Of a stretch of DNA of 64,000 nt, positions 25,613-33,953 are shown in pieces. The position numbers were made by a program, and so were the translations under genes. The first letter of the stretch is position 1. Each line of letters begins with the position of its first letter. This DNA comes from Alphaproteobacteria bacterium (GTDB lineage: Bacteria; Pseudomonadota; Alphaproteobacteria; CACIAM-22H2). The notes beneath the pieces are model-generated. The model searched no databases. It saw nothing but the letters and a program-made list of their open reading frames with translations, and was not told where the DNA came from. Location of the stretch: positions 124,001-188,000 of the forward strand of contig JAFKFM010000011.1 of the NCBI GenBank assembly GCA_017308135.1. Direction: 5' to 3'.

Positions 25613-26221
25613 TTGCAGCCGCAACCCCAACCGCCCTTCGAACGGCCGCGCGCCTTGCGCCAGATCCGCCAATTGCGCGGCGGCGTGGTGGCGGGCGTGA
25701 TGGAAAAGGCGAGCGATCTGGACCTCTCGATGTTCGTCGCGTCCTTCGTGCGCTCGGGGCTTGTCGCGGACGAGGGCGACGGCGCGTCGCATGTGCCCCC
25801 GCCGGCGCATGGTTACGATCACGGCGCCATCGTCGATCCGTCGATGCTGCCCGCACCCAAACGGAAATTCGGAAGGAACCCCGCTATGTCGAGCGATCCC
25901 TGGGCGCCGTCGGAAGAGCAGAAGCGCATGCTCGCCTTCATCGACAAATCCGTGCGCCTCGTGAACCGCGAGATCATCCATAAGCAGATCCCGGGCCTCA
26001 CCAAGGAACGCTTCGTCGAATTCGCGGCGACGGTGGCGAGGCTGCGCGCCGATTATCTCGCCAGCGCCATGACCGCCTTCCTCGACGGCAAGGGCGAAAG
26101 CGCCGAGCTCGACGATCTCGCGCGCAAGCGCGAATTGTTCGAGGAAGGGGTCAAAGCCTACGAAGCGCTGCACCGCGCGCTGGAGCGCGGCTATATCGAC
26201 CCCGAAGGGACGAAGGCGTGA
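25613..26221 (+). CDS. hypothetical protein, 202 residues, with helical C-terminal domain
   Basis: Function not recognised. It has a Pro/Gln-rich start (about residues 1-12), a middle segment with MEKASDLDLSMFVASFVRS, a Pro/His-rich linker, and a C-terminal helical domain from MSSDPWAPSEEQKRML through FIDKSVRLVNREI to the end. The start is uncertain: TTG 25613 is only 3 nt after the preceding stop, but in-frame ATGs at 25700 (MEKASD) and near 25886 (MSSDPW) are possible. It sits in one probable transcript with chaC and the 99-residue gene. Its end is 13 bp from the convergent AhpD-like gene. Confidence 0.5.
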   Translation: MQPQPQPPFERPRALRQIRQLRGGVVAGVMEKASDLDLSMFVASFVRSGLVADEGDGASHVPPPAHGYDHGAIVDPSMLPAPKRKFGRNPAMSSDPWAPSEEQKRMLAFIDKSVRLVNREIIHKQIPGLTKERFVEFAATVARLRADYLASAMTAFLDGKGESAELDDLARKRELFEEGVKAYEALHRALERGYIDPEGTKA

Positions 26222-26234
26222 GCGCGCCCGCGCG

Positions 26235-26675
26235 TCACATCGGGTGTTGAAGCCGCGACGCGACCGCGATCCGGTTCCAGATATTGATCGTGCCGATCGC
26301 GACGGTCAGCTTCGCGATTTCCTCGTCGCTGAAGACTTCGCGCGCGGCGTCGTAGGCGGCGTCGGGCACGCCCGATTGCGCCGTAAGTGTGACGCTTTCC
26401 GCCCATTCCAGCGCCGCGCGGTCGCGGGCGTCGAAATACGGCGATTCGCGCCACACCGACACGAGGTGCAGCATTTGCGGGTTCAAGCCATCGGCCAGCG
26501 ATTCCTTCGAATGCATGTCGACGCAGAAGGCGCATCCGTTGATCTGCGAGGCGCGCAACTTGACGAGATGCAGCAAGCGGCTGTCGATACCGGATTTCCT
26601 TACGCTATCCTCCAGCGCCATGACGGCACGGTACAGGTCGGGGGCCAGACGGGCGATGTTCATACGGGCTTGCAC
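26235..26675 (-). CDS. carboxymuconolactone decarboxylase / AhpD-like protein
   Basis: 146 residues. It carries the AhpD signature NGCAFCVDMHSKE, a CxxC redox pair followed by a histidine, inside a KLRASQINGC context typical of alkylhydroperoxidase-D-like proteins. Such proteins reduce peroxides or act as thiol-dependent peroxidases. The start is GTG 26675 with AAGGAG 8 nt upstream; an ATG at 26663 would be too far from it. It is divergent from an Rrf2 regulator across a 102-bp AT-rich region with an inverted repeat, so redox or nitrosative control by that regulator is likely (inference). Confidence 0.88.
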   Translation of the reverse strand: MQARMNIARLAPDLYRAVMALEDSVRKSGIDSRLLHLVKLRASQINGCAFCVDMHSKESLADGLNPQMLHLVSVWRESPYFDARDRAALEWAESVTLTAQSGVPDAAYDAAREVFSDEEIAKLTVAIGTINIWNRIAVASRLQHPM

Positions 26676-26705
26676 GGGAATTTCTCCTTCGAGGGTCTAT
26701 GACTT

Positions 26706-26734
26706 TAATCATCGACAAAATATATCCATGATTA
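26706..26734. promoter_or_regulatory. inverted repeat, candidate operator between AhpD-like and Rrf2 genes
   Basis: TAATCAT (26706-26712) and ATGATTA (26728-26734) form a perfect 7-bp inverted repeat whose arm centres are 22 bp apart, about two helical turns. It lies in the AT-rich divergent region, where the promoters of both genes must be. This arrangement fits a dimeric regulator such as the adjacent Rrf2 protein. Confidence 0.5.
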
Positions 26735-26777
26735 GAGAATGTCAAGATCGCCCTGAAAATCGGGCGCGGAGGGCCGT

Positions 26778-27272
26778 ATGCGACGTTTAAGCGATGGGGT
26801 CGAAGCCGCTTTGCATTGCGCGCTGGTGCTGGCTTCGCTGCCCGAAGGCAAAGTGCTGTCGGGCAAAAGCCTCGCCGAGTATCACGGCGTGTCGGAATCC
26901 TATTTGCTGAAGCATCTGCGCGCGCTGACGGCGGCGGAGCTGGTCGAAGCGTTGCCCGGCCCGCGCGGCGGCTATCGCCTGGCGCACCCAGCGGCGAAGA
27001 TCACGATGCTCGACATCGTCGAAGCGATCGACGGCACGGAACCGGCTTTCATGTGCCGCGAAATCCGCCGCCGCAATCCGGGCAATTCGAAGGACCCGTG
27101 CGCCTACAAGGCCGATTGCTTCATCAAGTCGCGCATGCTCGCGGCCGAGAAGCTGTGGCGCGACGCGCTGCGCGCGCAAACGCTGGCCGATCTCGCCGCC
27201 GACGGCGAGAAGCTGATCGATCCGCACAACAAGAAAGCCTTCGCGGCCTTCCTCGGCGAACAACAGCGTTAG
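26778..27272 (+). CDS. Rrf2-family transcriptional regulator with C-terminal cysteines
   Basis: 164 residues. The N-terminal winged helix is typical of Rrf2 proteins: SGKSLAEYHGVSESYLLKHL, then LPGPRGGYRLAHP for the wing. After the dimer helix three cysteines occur (MCREI, then DPCAYKADC), a spacing that recalls the iron-sulfur ligands of NsrR/IscR-type members, though it is not identical. It may sense nitric oxide, redox state or iron. Start ATG 26778 follows a GGAGGG site. The target is most likely the divergent AhpD-like gene and itself. It is convergent with nrdJ, 10 bp apart. Confidence 0.88.
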   Translation: MRRLSDGVEAALHCALVLASLPEGKVLSGKSLAEYHGVSESYLLKHLRALTAAELVEALPGPRGGYRLAHPAAKITMLDIVEAIDGTEPAFMCREIRRRNPGNSKDPCAYKADCFIKSRMLAAEKLWRDALRAQTLADLAADGEKLIDPHNKKAFAAFLGEQQR

Positions 27273-27282
27273 GCGAAAGCGC

Positions 27283-29715
27283 TCACCCGCATTTCGAGAA
27301 GCCGCAGGTCGTGCAGGTGTCGCAGCCTTCCATGCGGATCAGCGTGGGCGCCGTGCATTTGGGGCAGTGACGCGCGCCCGCGAGCCGCGCGGTCGAGCCG
27401 TCGGGTGGCGAACCCGTAAACAACGCCGCGACCGTGCCGGACGACGCATTCGGATTCGCCGTCGTTTCCGGTGCTTCGGCGATGGCACCGCCGCCCATCG
27501 CGGCGACGGGCATGTGCTCGGCCGCCGGATCGCTGGGCAGCGCTTCGCCCGGCCGCAGGAAGCCGATCTGCACCATGTGGCGCTCGATCACTTCGCCGAT
27601 GGCGGCGAGCAACGAGGGCACGTAGCGCCCGCCCATCCATTGGCCGCCGCGCGGATCGAACACGGCTTTGAGTTCCTCGACGACGAACGACACGTCGCCG
27701 CCGCGCCGGAACACCGCCGAGATCATGCGCGTCAGCGCCACGGTCCAGGCGTAATGCTCCATGTTCTTCGAATTGATGAACACTTCGAACGGCCGCCGGC
27801 GCCCATCGGCGACCACGTCGTTGATCGTGATGTAGAGCGCGTGTTCCGCGTCCGCCCATTTGATCTTGTAGGTCTGGCCCGGCAAAGCCTCGGGCCGGTC
27901 GAGCGGGCGGGTCATGTAAACGACACTCGCCTCGTAATGATCTTCGGGCTTGGACGGCGACTTCGCCAGCGGCAGCGATTGCTGCACGGGCTCGGCCCCC
28001 TTCTTCGGCTCGTCCTTCTTCACGCTCAGCACGGCGCCCGTGATGTCGTTGGGGCGATAGGTCGTGCAGCCCTTGCAGCCCAGCGCGTAAGCCTGGGTGT
28101 AGACGTCCTTGAACGCCTCGAAGGAAATATCCTCCGGGCAGTTGATCGTCTTGGAGATCGAGGCGTCGATATATTTCTGCACCGCCGCCTGCATCACCAC
28201 GTGTTCGGCGGGCGTCAGGCGCTGCGCGTCGACGAAATAATCGGGCAGTTGCGCGTTCTCGCCGAACATCCGCTTGTAGAGGCGATAGGCGTGGTCGGAG
28301 ACTTCCTCCTGCCGGCGCGTGCCGTCGGGCAGCAGCACGGTGCGCATGTAGCTGAACGAGAACACGGGCTCCAAGCCCGACGACACGTTGTCGGCCATCA
28401 GCGAAATCGTGCCGGTGGGCGCGATCGAGGTCAGCAGCGCGTTGCGAATGCCGTATTTTGCGATGCCGTCGCGGATCTCGGGCTCGAGAATCTTGACCTG
28501 CTCGCCTTGCAGATATTTCTCGCGGTCGAACAGCGGGAAGGCGCCTTTCTCGCGCGCGAGGTCGATCGATGCGCCATAGGCAAGGCGGCGGATCGCGCCC
28601 ATCCAGCGCTCGGTTTGCAGCACGGCGGCTTCGGAGCCGTAGCGGAGCCCACACAGGATCAGCGCGTCGGCAAGGCCGGTGACGCCCAACCCGATGCGGC
28701 GCTTGGCCTTGGCTTCGGCGGTTTGCGCGTCGAGCGGGAAACGCGACACGTCGGTCACGTTGTCCATCATCCGCACGGCGAGTTTCACCACGCGCGCGAG
28801 TTCGATCTCGTCGAGTGCGGCGTTCGCCTCGAACGGGTTCTTGACCAACGCCGCGAGATTGACCGAGCCCAGCAGGCACGCGCCATAGGGCGGCAAAGGC
28901 TGCTCGCCGCAGGGGTTCGTCGCCGCGATCGATTCCGCGTACCACAGATTATTGGCGCGGTTGATGCGGTCGATGAAGATGACGCCGGGCTCCGCATACG
29001 CGTAAGTCGCGCGCATGATCTTGTCCCACAACTCGCGCGCGCGCAGCGTTTTGAAATGCGTGCCGTTGAAGGTCAGTTCCCACGGCGCATCCTCCTTCAC
29101 CGCCGCCATGAAGGCGTCGGTGACGAGGACGGAAAGATTGAACATGCGCAAGCGGCCGGGCTCGCGCTTCGCTTCGATGAACGCCTCGATATCCGGATGG
29201 TCGCAGCGCAACGTCGCCATCATGGCGCCGCGCCGATGCCCCGCCGACATGATCGTGCGGCACATTGCGTCCCATACATCCATGAAGGACAGCGGGCCGG
29301 ACGCGTCGGCACCCACGCCCTTCACCGGCGCACCCTTGGGGCGCAGCGTGGAGAAGTCGTAGCCGATCCCGCCGCCCTGCTGCATCGTCAGCGCGGCTTC
29401 GCGCAGATGGCCGAAAATGCCCGACATATCGTCGGGCACCGTGCCCATGACGAAGCAGTTGAACAGCGTCACATGGCGCGCGGTGCCGGCCCCGGCGACG
29501 ATGCGCCCCGCCGGCAGGAATTTGAAATCCTCCAGCGCCGTGCGGAACTCCGCCGCCCAATGCGCGCGCGCTTCGGGCGCCTCGGCCTCGGCCAGCGCGT
29601 TCGCCACGCGCGTCCAGGTATCCTCGATCGATTTGTCGATCGCGGCCCCGTCGGGCGCTTTGAAACGGTACTTCATGTCCCAGATTTGCTGGGAAATGGC
29701 GGCGATGGGGCGCAT
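27283..29715 (-). CDS. nrdJ: adenosylcobalamin-dependent ribonucleotide reductase (class II)
   Basis: 810 residues. It reduces ribonucleotides to deoxyribonucleotides using adenosylcobalamin. The catalytic barrel shows NCFVMGTVPDD, GGGIGYDFSTLRPKG, the finger-loop NPCGEQPLPPYGAC (catalytic cysteine and glutamate), and the PTGTIS strand. A C-terminal region ends with CPKC and CxxC pairs (EGCDTCTTCGFSKCG), the zinc-ribbon and redox cysteines of this NrdJ type. ATG 29715 (MRPIAAISQQIWD) is chosen because the family starts there; the frame extends to 29823. No cobalamin riboswitch was recognised upstream. It faces a 283-bp gap shared with the cupin gene. Confidence 0.95.
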   Translation of the reverse strand: MRPIAAISQQIWDMKYRFKAPDGAAIDKSIEDTWTRVANALAEAEAPEARAHWAAEFRTALEDFKFLPAGRIVAGAGTARHVTLFNCFVMGTVPDDMSGIFGHLREAALTMQQGGGIGYDFSTLRPKGAPVKGVGADASGPLSFMDVWDAMCRTIMSAGHRRGAMMATLRCDHPDIEAFIEAKREPGRLRMFNLSVLVTDAFMAAVKEDAPWELTFNGTHFKTLRARELWDKIMRATYAYAEPGVIFIDRINRANNLWYAESIAATNPCGEQPLPPYGACLLGSVNLAALVKNPFEANAALDEIELARVVKLAVRMMDNVTDVSRFPLDAQTAEAKAKRRIGLGVTGLADALILCGLRYGSEAAVLQTERWMGAIRRLAYGASIDLAREKGAFPLFDREKYLQGEQVKILEPEIRDGIAKYGIRNALLTSIAPTGTISLMADNVSSGLEPVFSFSYMRTVLLPDGTRRQEEVSDHAYRLYKRMFGENAQLPDYFVDAQRLTPAEHVVMQAAVQKYIDASISKTINCPEDISFEAFKDVYTQAYALGCKGCTTYRPNDITGAVLSVKKDEPKKGAEPVQQSLPLAKSPSKPEDHYEASVVYMTRPLDRPEALPGQTYKIKWADAEHALYITINDVVADGRRRPFEVFINSKNMEHYAWTVALTRMISAVFRRGGDVSFVVEELKAVFDPRGGQWMGGRYVPSLLAAIGEVIERHMVQIGFLRPGEALPSDPAAEHMPVAAMGGGAIAEAPETTANPNASSGTVAALFTGSPPDGSTARLAGARHCPKCTAPTLIRMEGCDTCTTCGFSKCG

Positions 29716-29837
29716 GGCGTCTCGGTTTCCCGCGAACGAAGGGAAGGAAAAGTCTCGGTGCGACAGGGAAGTTAGGAGCCTTGGCGTCGCTTGGCAATTG
29801 AAAACGTTCTCCATATGTTTCAACAGTCCTTAGGTCC

Positions 29838-29849
29838 ACAACATGTTGT
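29838..29849. promoter_or_regulatory. 12-bp palindrome upstream of nrdJ, NrdR-box candidate
   Basis: ACAACATGTTGT is a perfect 12-bp palindrome, extended on both sides as CCACAACATGTTGTAGG, about 125 bp upstream of the nrdJ start in the 283-bp gap that separates it from the divergent cupin gene. Its pattern resembles NrdR-box half-sites (ACA-n6-TGT). A weaker partner around CCATATGTTTC (29811-29821) lies about 29 bp away. Nothing else clear was seen in the gap except the two flanking promoter regions. Confidence 0.35.
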
Positions 29850-29998
29850 AGGGCCGCCGGAAATCGACTTGTCCCGGTTATCCACAGGGTAATGGTGTGG
29901 GCGTTGTGTGGAATCTTGGCAGCCCTTCCGGCTGCGCTAACATGGGTAGACGGGCCGGTCGTTCTGGACACAACCGCGCGCCCGAAACGGAGGACGGC

Positions 29999-30319
29999 AT
30001 GACCCCCTTGCTGACTCGCGTCACCGTGGACGAAGCCGATGCGCTGCCCTTGCCGCCGGGCCGCTTCAGCGCCCAGGCGCTGAATTCGCCGGGGCTGGAG
30101 GCGCGCTGGTATCGCCCGCCCAATCCCGATACCCAAAAGCCGCATGACCGCGACGAGGTCTATATCGTCGTGCGCGGGGCGGGCGCGTTCGAGCGCGAAG
30201 GCGTGCGTGTCCCCTTCGGGCCGGGCGATCTGCTATTCGCCGCGAAGGGCGACACGCATCGCTTCGTCGATCATTCGCCCGACACGTCGGTCTGGGTCGT
30301 GTTCGGCGGAAAAAGCTAA
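29999..30319 (+). CDS. small cupin-domain protein
   Basis: 106 residues forming a single cupin barrel. Motif 1 is HDRDEVYIVVRGAG with the usual H, D and E metal positions, then GPGDLLFAAKGDTHRF for motif 2. Small cupins of this kind bind a metal and a small carboxylate, or act as sugar or acid isomerase/dioxygenase domains; no specific reaction can be named. Start ATG 29999 has GGAGGAC just upstream. It is divergent from nrdJ, and its stop overlaps the convergent cyclase stop in a CTAA tetranucleotide. Confidence 0.8.
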   Translation: MTPLLTRVTVDEADALPLPPGRFSAQALNSPGLEARWYRPPNPDTQKPHDRDEVYIVVRGAGAFEREGVRVPFGPGDLLFAAKGDTHRFVDHSPDTSVWVVFGGKS

Positions 30320-32028
30320 GCGCCGAGATCGACCGCGCGCGGGAAGGCGCGCACGCGGACCTTGCCGTCGCGCCCGCGCAAATCGACATCGACCGCCGCA
30401 ATACCGCGCGCGTCGAGCGCTTCGCCCGATAGCCCGGCGCGGCTCAGCACCGATTCCGCGACGACGAGCTCGACGCCGAAATCCTTGGTCAGGCCTTCGA
30501 TGCGGCTCGCCGCGTTCACCGTGTCGCCGATCGCGGTCAAATGCATGGCGCGCGCATAGCCCATCTCGCCGACGATCGCGGGGCCGGCATGCAGGCCGAT
30601 GCCGATTTTAAGCGGCGTTTTCAGATCATGCGCGAGTTCGGCGTTGAGCTTGTCGAGCGCTTCGCCCATCGCCTTGGCGGCGGCGAGCGCCAGGCGCGCG
30701 GCGGATTTGGCGTCGCGCCCGTCGGTGCCGAACAGCGCCATCACGCCGTCGCCGATGAACTTGTCGACATAGCCGCCATTCGCCTCGATGGCGCGGCCCA
30801 TCGCGGCGAAATAGCGGTTGAGCAGAAAGACGGTGTCGAACGGCAATTGCCCGGCCGACAGACCGGTGAAGCCGCGCAGATCGGCGAACAGCACGACGAT
30901 ATCGAGCTCGCGCCCCGTGCCGTAACCGTCGCCGCCGCGCGCCGTCGCGGGGCCGGCATAGGCGGGCAGCAGCGGCACGATCGAAATCGGCCCCTTGCCG
31001 GTGACGAAGGCTTGGCACGCAAGGCGCACGATCGCCATGCCGTCCGCACCGTCGGGATCGGCGCCGACGCGCGCCAGCACTTTGCGTTCGGCCGGGGCGG
31101 CCGGGGTGAGATCGGCGGCCCCGGCGACGATGCGCACGCGGCAGGTGGAGCAGCGCCCGCGCCCGCCGCACACACTGGCATGCGGCACGTTGTTGACGCG
31201 CGACGCGCCTAGCAGCGACAGGCCGGGGGCGACGCGCAACGTTCGCCCGTCGGGATAGACGATGGCGATGCCTGCGCGCATGCGCTTCATCTGGCCGCGC
31301 AGCAGACCGATCGCGCCCGCGAAAATTATGGCGATCCACCAGAAACGTTCGGTTTGTGCCGCGCGCGCGGTCAGCGCCATATAGGCCTCGCCGCGCGGGA
31401 TGTTGTATTCGCCGTCGAAACGCGCGCGGAACGATGGCTCGGCAAGCAGCGCTTCGGCTTCGCGCGAGCCCGTGACGAGCCCCAGCAACGCGAGGATCGG
31501 CAACAGGATCGCGACGCAGGCCAGCGTCGCGCGCCAATGGGGATAGAAGGGCTTCAAGCGCAGCCAATGCGCCATGCCGATGCAGCCATGGAACCACACG
31601 ACGCAAAGGCCGATGGCAAGATCGGTCGCCACGCCGGGATTGAGCACCGCATTGCCGACGACCGCCGTGTGGAAGGGCAGGTAGCCGTAAAGCTCGGTAC
31701 CGGTGCGCACCAGTGTCACGTGGCCCGCCATCAGCGGAACGATCAAGATGCCGAGCAGCAATTGCAGCACTTCGGCGGGTTTGATGCCGCGCCAGGATTC
31801 GCGCATCGCCAGCGCGTAGAGCCCCAGGAAGGCGTGCAAGGCCAACGCGCCGTAGAGCAGCAGCGAGCCGGGCGGCGAGCGCAGAAATACGAAAACCGGC
31901 GTCGCGAAGGCTTCCGCCGCCGCCAGCGAGATCAACATCGTCGCGTGGTTGACGAGATGCGTGGCGACGTAAGCGAACAGCACGAAACCCGCCCCCAAGC
32001 GCCAGCTGCGCAGGGCGGCGGGGTTCAC
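30316..32028 (-). CDS. membrane adenylate/guanylate cyclase with SDH-like anchor and 2Fe-2S domain
   Basis: 570 residues in three parts. Residues about 10-245 are a multi-pass membrane region with histidines in the helices (THLVNHATM, LALHAFLG, MAGHVTL), resembling succinate-dehydrogenase cytochrome b subunits. About 250-350 is a plant-type ferredoxin with CGGRGRCSTC and a later LACQA cysteine. About 365-565 is a class III nucleotide cyclase with FADLRGFTGLS (metal aspartate), FIGDGVMALFG, and GDTVNAASRIE (catalytic N and R). It probably links the redox state of the quinone pool to cAMP, as in the CyaC type described from Sinorhizobium (family knowledge). Start GTG 32028 overlaps the acyltransferase stop. 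Confidence 0.9.
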   Translation of the reverse strand: MNPAALRSWRLGAGFVLFAYVATHLVNHATMLISLAAAEAFATPVFVFLRSPPGSLLLYGALALHAFLGLYALAMRESWRGIKPAEVLQLLLGILIVPLMAGHVTLVRTGTELYGYLPFHTAVVGNAVLNPGVATDLAIGLCVVWFHGCIGMAHWLRLKPFYPHWRATLACVAILLPILALLGLVTGSREAEALLAEPSFRARFDGEYNIPRGEAYMALTARAAQTERFWWIAIIFAGAIGLLRGQMKRMRAGIAIVYPDGRTLRVAPGLSLLGASRVNNVPHASVCGGRGRCSTCRVRIVAGAADLTPAAPAERKVLARVGADPDGADGMAIVRLACQAFVTGKGPISIVPLLPAYAGPATARGGDGYGTGRELDIVVLFADLRGFTGLSAGQLPFDTVFLLNRYFAAMGRAIEANGGYVDKFIGDGVMALFGTDGRDAKSAARLALAAAKAMGEALDKLNAELAHDLKTPLKIGIGLHAGPAIVGEMGYARAMHLTAIGDTVNAASRIEGLTKDFGVELVVAESVLSRAGLSGEALDARGIAAVDVDLRGRDGKVRVRAFPRAVDLGA

Positions 32029-32768
32029 TTGCGCCCCGCTGATTCTGTATTCTCCGCTTCCAATTTCGCGGTGGCGGCTTCGATGCGCGTTTCGATCTCG
32101 CGCATGAAGGCCGCGCGCGGCATGCCGGGCGGAATGACGCCCAGCACGTCGACATAGATCGTGCCGGGGTGTTTGTAGAAGCTGCGCCGGCCCCAGATTT
32201 GGCCCGAGTTCAACGCCACCAGCACGCAAGGTATGCCGAGCTTGGCGTAAAGCCCGGCCGTGCCCGGCTGATAAGGATAATCCGCGGTCGATGCGCCGGG
32301 CTTCACCCGCGTTCCTTGCGGGAAGATGATGATCTGGCGCCGGTCGGCGACCGCCGCCATCGCCCCGTCGATCATGCGCTTCAGCGCCTTGGCGCCGCCC
32401 TTTCGATCGACGCGAATCATCTTCTGCTTGATCGCGAGCCAGCCATAGATCGGCACGCGCAGCAGCTCTTTTTTCATCACGTAGGTCGGGTCGGGGCAGA
32501 CGAGATAGAAATAGAGCGTGTCCCACGCCGATTGATGTTTGGACACGATCAGGACCGGTTCGCGCAGCAATTCGACCTGGCCGCGCAACTCGATCCTCGC
32601 GCCCACGAACACGCGCAAACCCAGGCAGACGAGCCACGCCCAGCCGCGCGCAAGGAAATAGACGCAAACGCGCGGCAACAGGAACAGCGGCAGCGACGCG
32701 ATCAGCGCCAGTGCGGTGACACTGAAGAACCAGATATTGAAGGTCAACGAACGAAGAAACGCGATCAC
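32025..32768 (-). CDS. 1-acyl-sn-glycerol-3-phosphate acyltransferase-like protein (PlsC family)
   Basis: 247 residues. An N-terminal hydrophobic region (FNIWFFSVTALALIASLPLFL split over one to two helices) precedes the LPLAT domain with KHQSAWD (the HxxxxD acyltransferase motif) and IFPQGTRVKPG (the EGTR-like motif, here QGTR). It transfers acyl groups in phospholipid synthesis at the inner membrane. Start GTG 32768 overlaps the YdcF stop. The gene belongs to a run of overlapping genes from gmhB to the cyclase, a layout common in this class. Confidence 0.88.
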   Translation of the reverse strand: MIAFLRSLTFNIWFFSVTALALIASLPLFLLPRVCVYFLARGWAWLVCLGLRVFVGARIELRGQVELLREPVLIVSKHQSAWDTLYFYLVCPDPTYVMKKELLRVPIYGWLAIKQKMIRVDRKGGAKALKRMIDGAMAAVADRRQIIIFPQGTRVKPGASTADYPYQPGTAGLYAKLGIPCVLVALNSGQIWGRRSFYKHPGTIYVDVLGVIPPGMPRAAFMREIETRIEAATAKLEAENTESAGRK

Positions 32769-33403
32769 GGAATTTCCCCGGGGGCGAGGTCGGTGTCGGG
32801 CGGCGGAACCGGCATATAAGGCCGGATCAACGCGCCCAGATATTTGTGATACTCGCCCTGAACCAGCGCGAAGGTGCCGGGCCAGCGCCACCACGCGTCG
32901 ATGCGGAAACCGTCGGGAAACACCGGGTGTGCCACGATCTTGGCGTCGGGCATCGCGCGGCGGAATTCCAGCAGCGAACGGCGCATATGGTAATTCGCGG
33001 TGACGAGCCGCAAGGACGCGAAGCCCTCGCGCTCCATCCACGCGGCGGATTCGCGCGCATTGCCCAAGGTCGAATCGGCGGCGTAGCCAAGCTCGACGCA
33101 GCATTCGACCTCGCGCGGCGATTGGCGCGTGATCCGCAGCAATTCCTGCACCTCCACGCCCCGATAAACACCGGAGACGAGCAATTTCTTCCCGCGGCCG
33201 GCGGCGAGCAGATGCAGACCTTCGCGCAGGCGCAACGGCCCGCCGGTCAGCACCACGATCGCGTCGGTCGCATCCCCGGTGTCGAGACTGGGGGCGCGGT
33301 CGATCGTCTGCGCGAACCAGACCAGCCCGCCGGCATAGGTGAGCGCCCCCGCCACCAGCAGCAGGAAGATCCACGCGAAAGGCCCGCCGCGCCCGCGTTT
33401 CAT
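32765..33403 (-). CDS. YdcF/ElyC-like protein (DUF218)
   Basis: 212 residues. An N-terminal membrane anchor (IFLLLVAGALTYAGGLVWF, about residues 11-29) precedes the DUF218 domain: DAIVVLTGGPLRLREGLHL, LLVSGVY, and SRNARE-like GNARESAAWM, then VTANYHMRRSLLEFR. ElyC and SanA in this family affect envelope integrity and undecaprenyl-lipid use; the reaction is not established. Start ATG 33403 overlaps the gmhB stop. The next gene, the acyltransferase, starts within its stop. Confidence 0.88.
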   Translation of the reverse strand: MKRGRGGPFAWIFLLLVAGALTYAGGLVWFAQTIDRAPSLDTGDATDAIVVLTGGPLRLREGLHLLAAGRGKKLLVSGVYRGVEVQELLRITRQSPREVECCVELGYAADSTLGNARESAAWMEREGFASLRLVTANYHMRRSLLEFRRAMPDAKIVAHPVFPDGFRIDAWWRWPGTFALVQGEYHKYLGALIRPYMPVPPPDTDLAPGEIP

Positions 33404-33942
33404 GGCGTCGTTCCCAAAAGCGCGTCGACGGCGGCGGCAAGATCGGCGTGCACGCGCACCGGCAGCACCTCCGCCGGAATCCCCGCCGCCTGGATTTTGG
33501 CGCCATGGCCCGTGCGCACCAGATGGCGCGGGCAGCCGGCTTTCGTCGCCGCTTGCAAATCGCGCAGATTGTCGCCGACGAAGGGCGTTTGCGCCGCCTC
33601 CGCGCGAAATTGGCGGATCGCGTCGAGCAGCATGCCGGGCTCGGGCTTGCGCCGTGGCGAGGCATGCGCGTCCGGGCAATGGAAGATCGCGTCGAGCGAC
33701 GCGCCCTCGCGTGCGAGCTCGTCGCGCAATTTGGCGTGGATGCGGGCCAGCATCGCTTCGTCGAAAATCCCCTTCGCGATGCCGGCTTGGTTGGTGCAGA
33801 TCGCGACGGTGAAACCGGCCGCGTTCAACCGCGCGACCGCCTTGGCGGCCCCCGGCAGCATCACGAGCTCGCCCGGATTCTTGACGTAATCCGGGCGGTC
33901 TTCGTTCAGCACGCCATCGCGATCGAGCAGGACGAGTTTCAT
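33400..33942 (-). CDS. gmhB: D,D-heptose 1,7-bisphosphate 7-phosphatase-like HAD phosphatase
   Basis: 180 residues of the HAD superfamily: LLDRDGVLNEDRPDYV is the nucleophile motif, CTNQAGIAKG motif 2, and KPEPGMLL with FVGDNLRDL the later motifs. This matches GmhB/HisB-N proteins, which remove the 7-phosphate of heptose bisphosphate for LPS core. The zinc loop after IFHCPDAHA is short and lacks the CxC pair of Escherichia coli GmhB, as in zinc-independent variants. It is 11 bp downstream of ftsX and overlaps the YdcF gene. The name is by similarity only. Confidence 0.85.
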   Translation of the reverse strand: MKLVLLDRDGVLNEDRPDYVKNPGELVMLPGAAKAVARLNAAGFTVAICTNQAGIAKGIFDEAMLARIHAKLRDELAREGASLDAIFHCPDAHASPRRKPEPGMLLDAIRQFRAEAAQTPFVGDNLRDLQAATKAGCPRHLVRTGHGAKIQAAGIPAEVLPVRVHADLAAAVDALLGTTP

Positions 33943-33953
33943 CGGGTGTATCT

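Noticed and set aside
29716..29998. Cobalamin riboswitch upstream of nrdJ
   Set aside because: I looked for the conserved B12-box-like core (GCCACTG) in the leader and did not find it.
30316..32667. Cyclase extended by about 210 residues to an upstream start
   Set aside because: The added part is an off-frame copy of the acyltransferase gene; GTG 32028 overlaps that gene's stop and opens the first membrane helix.
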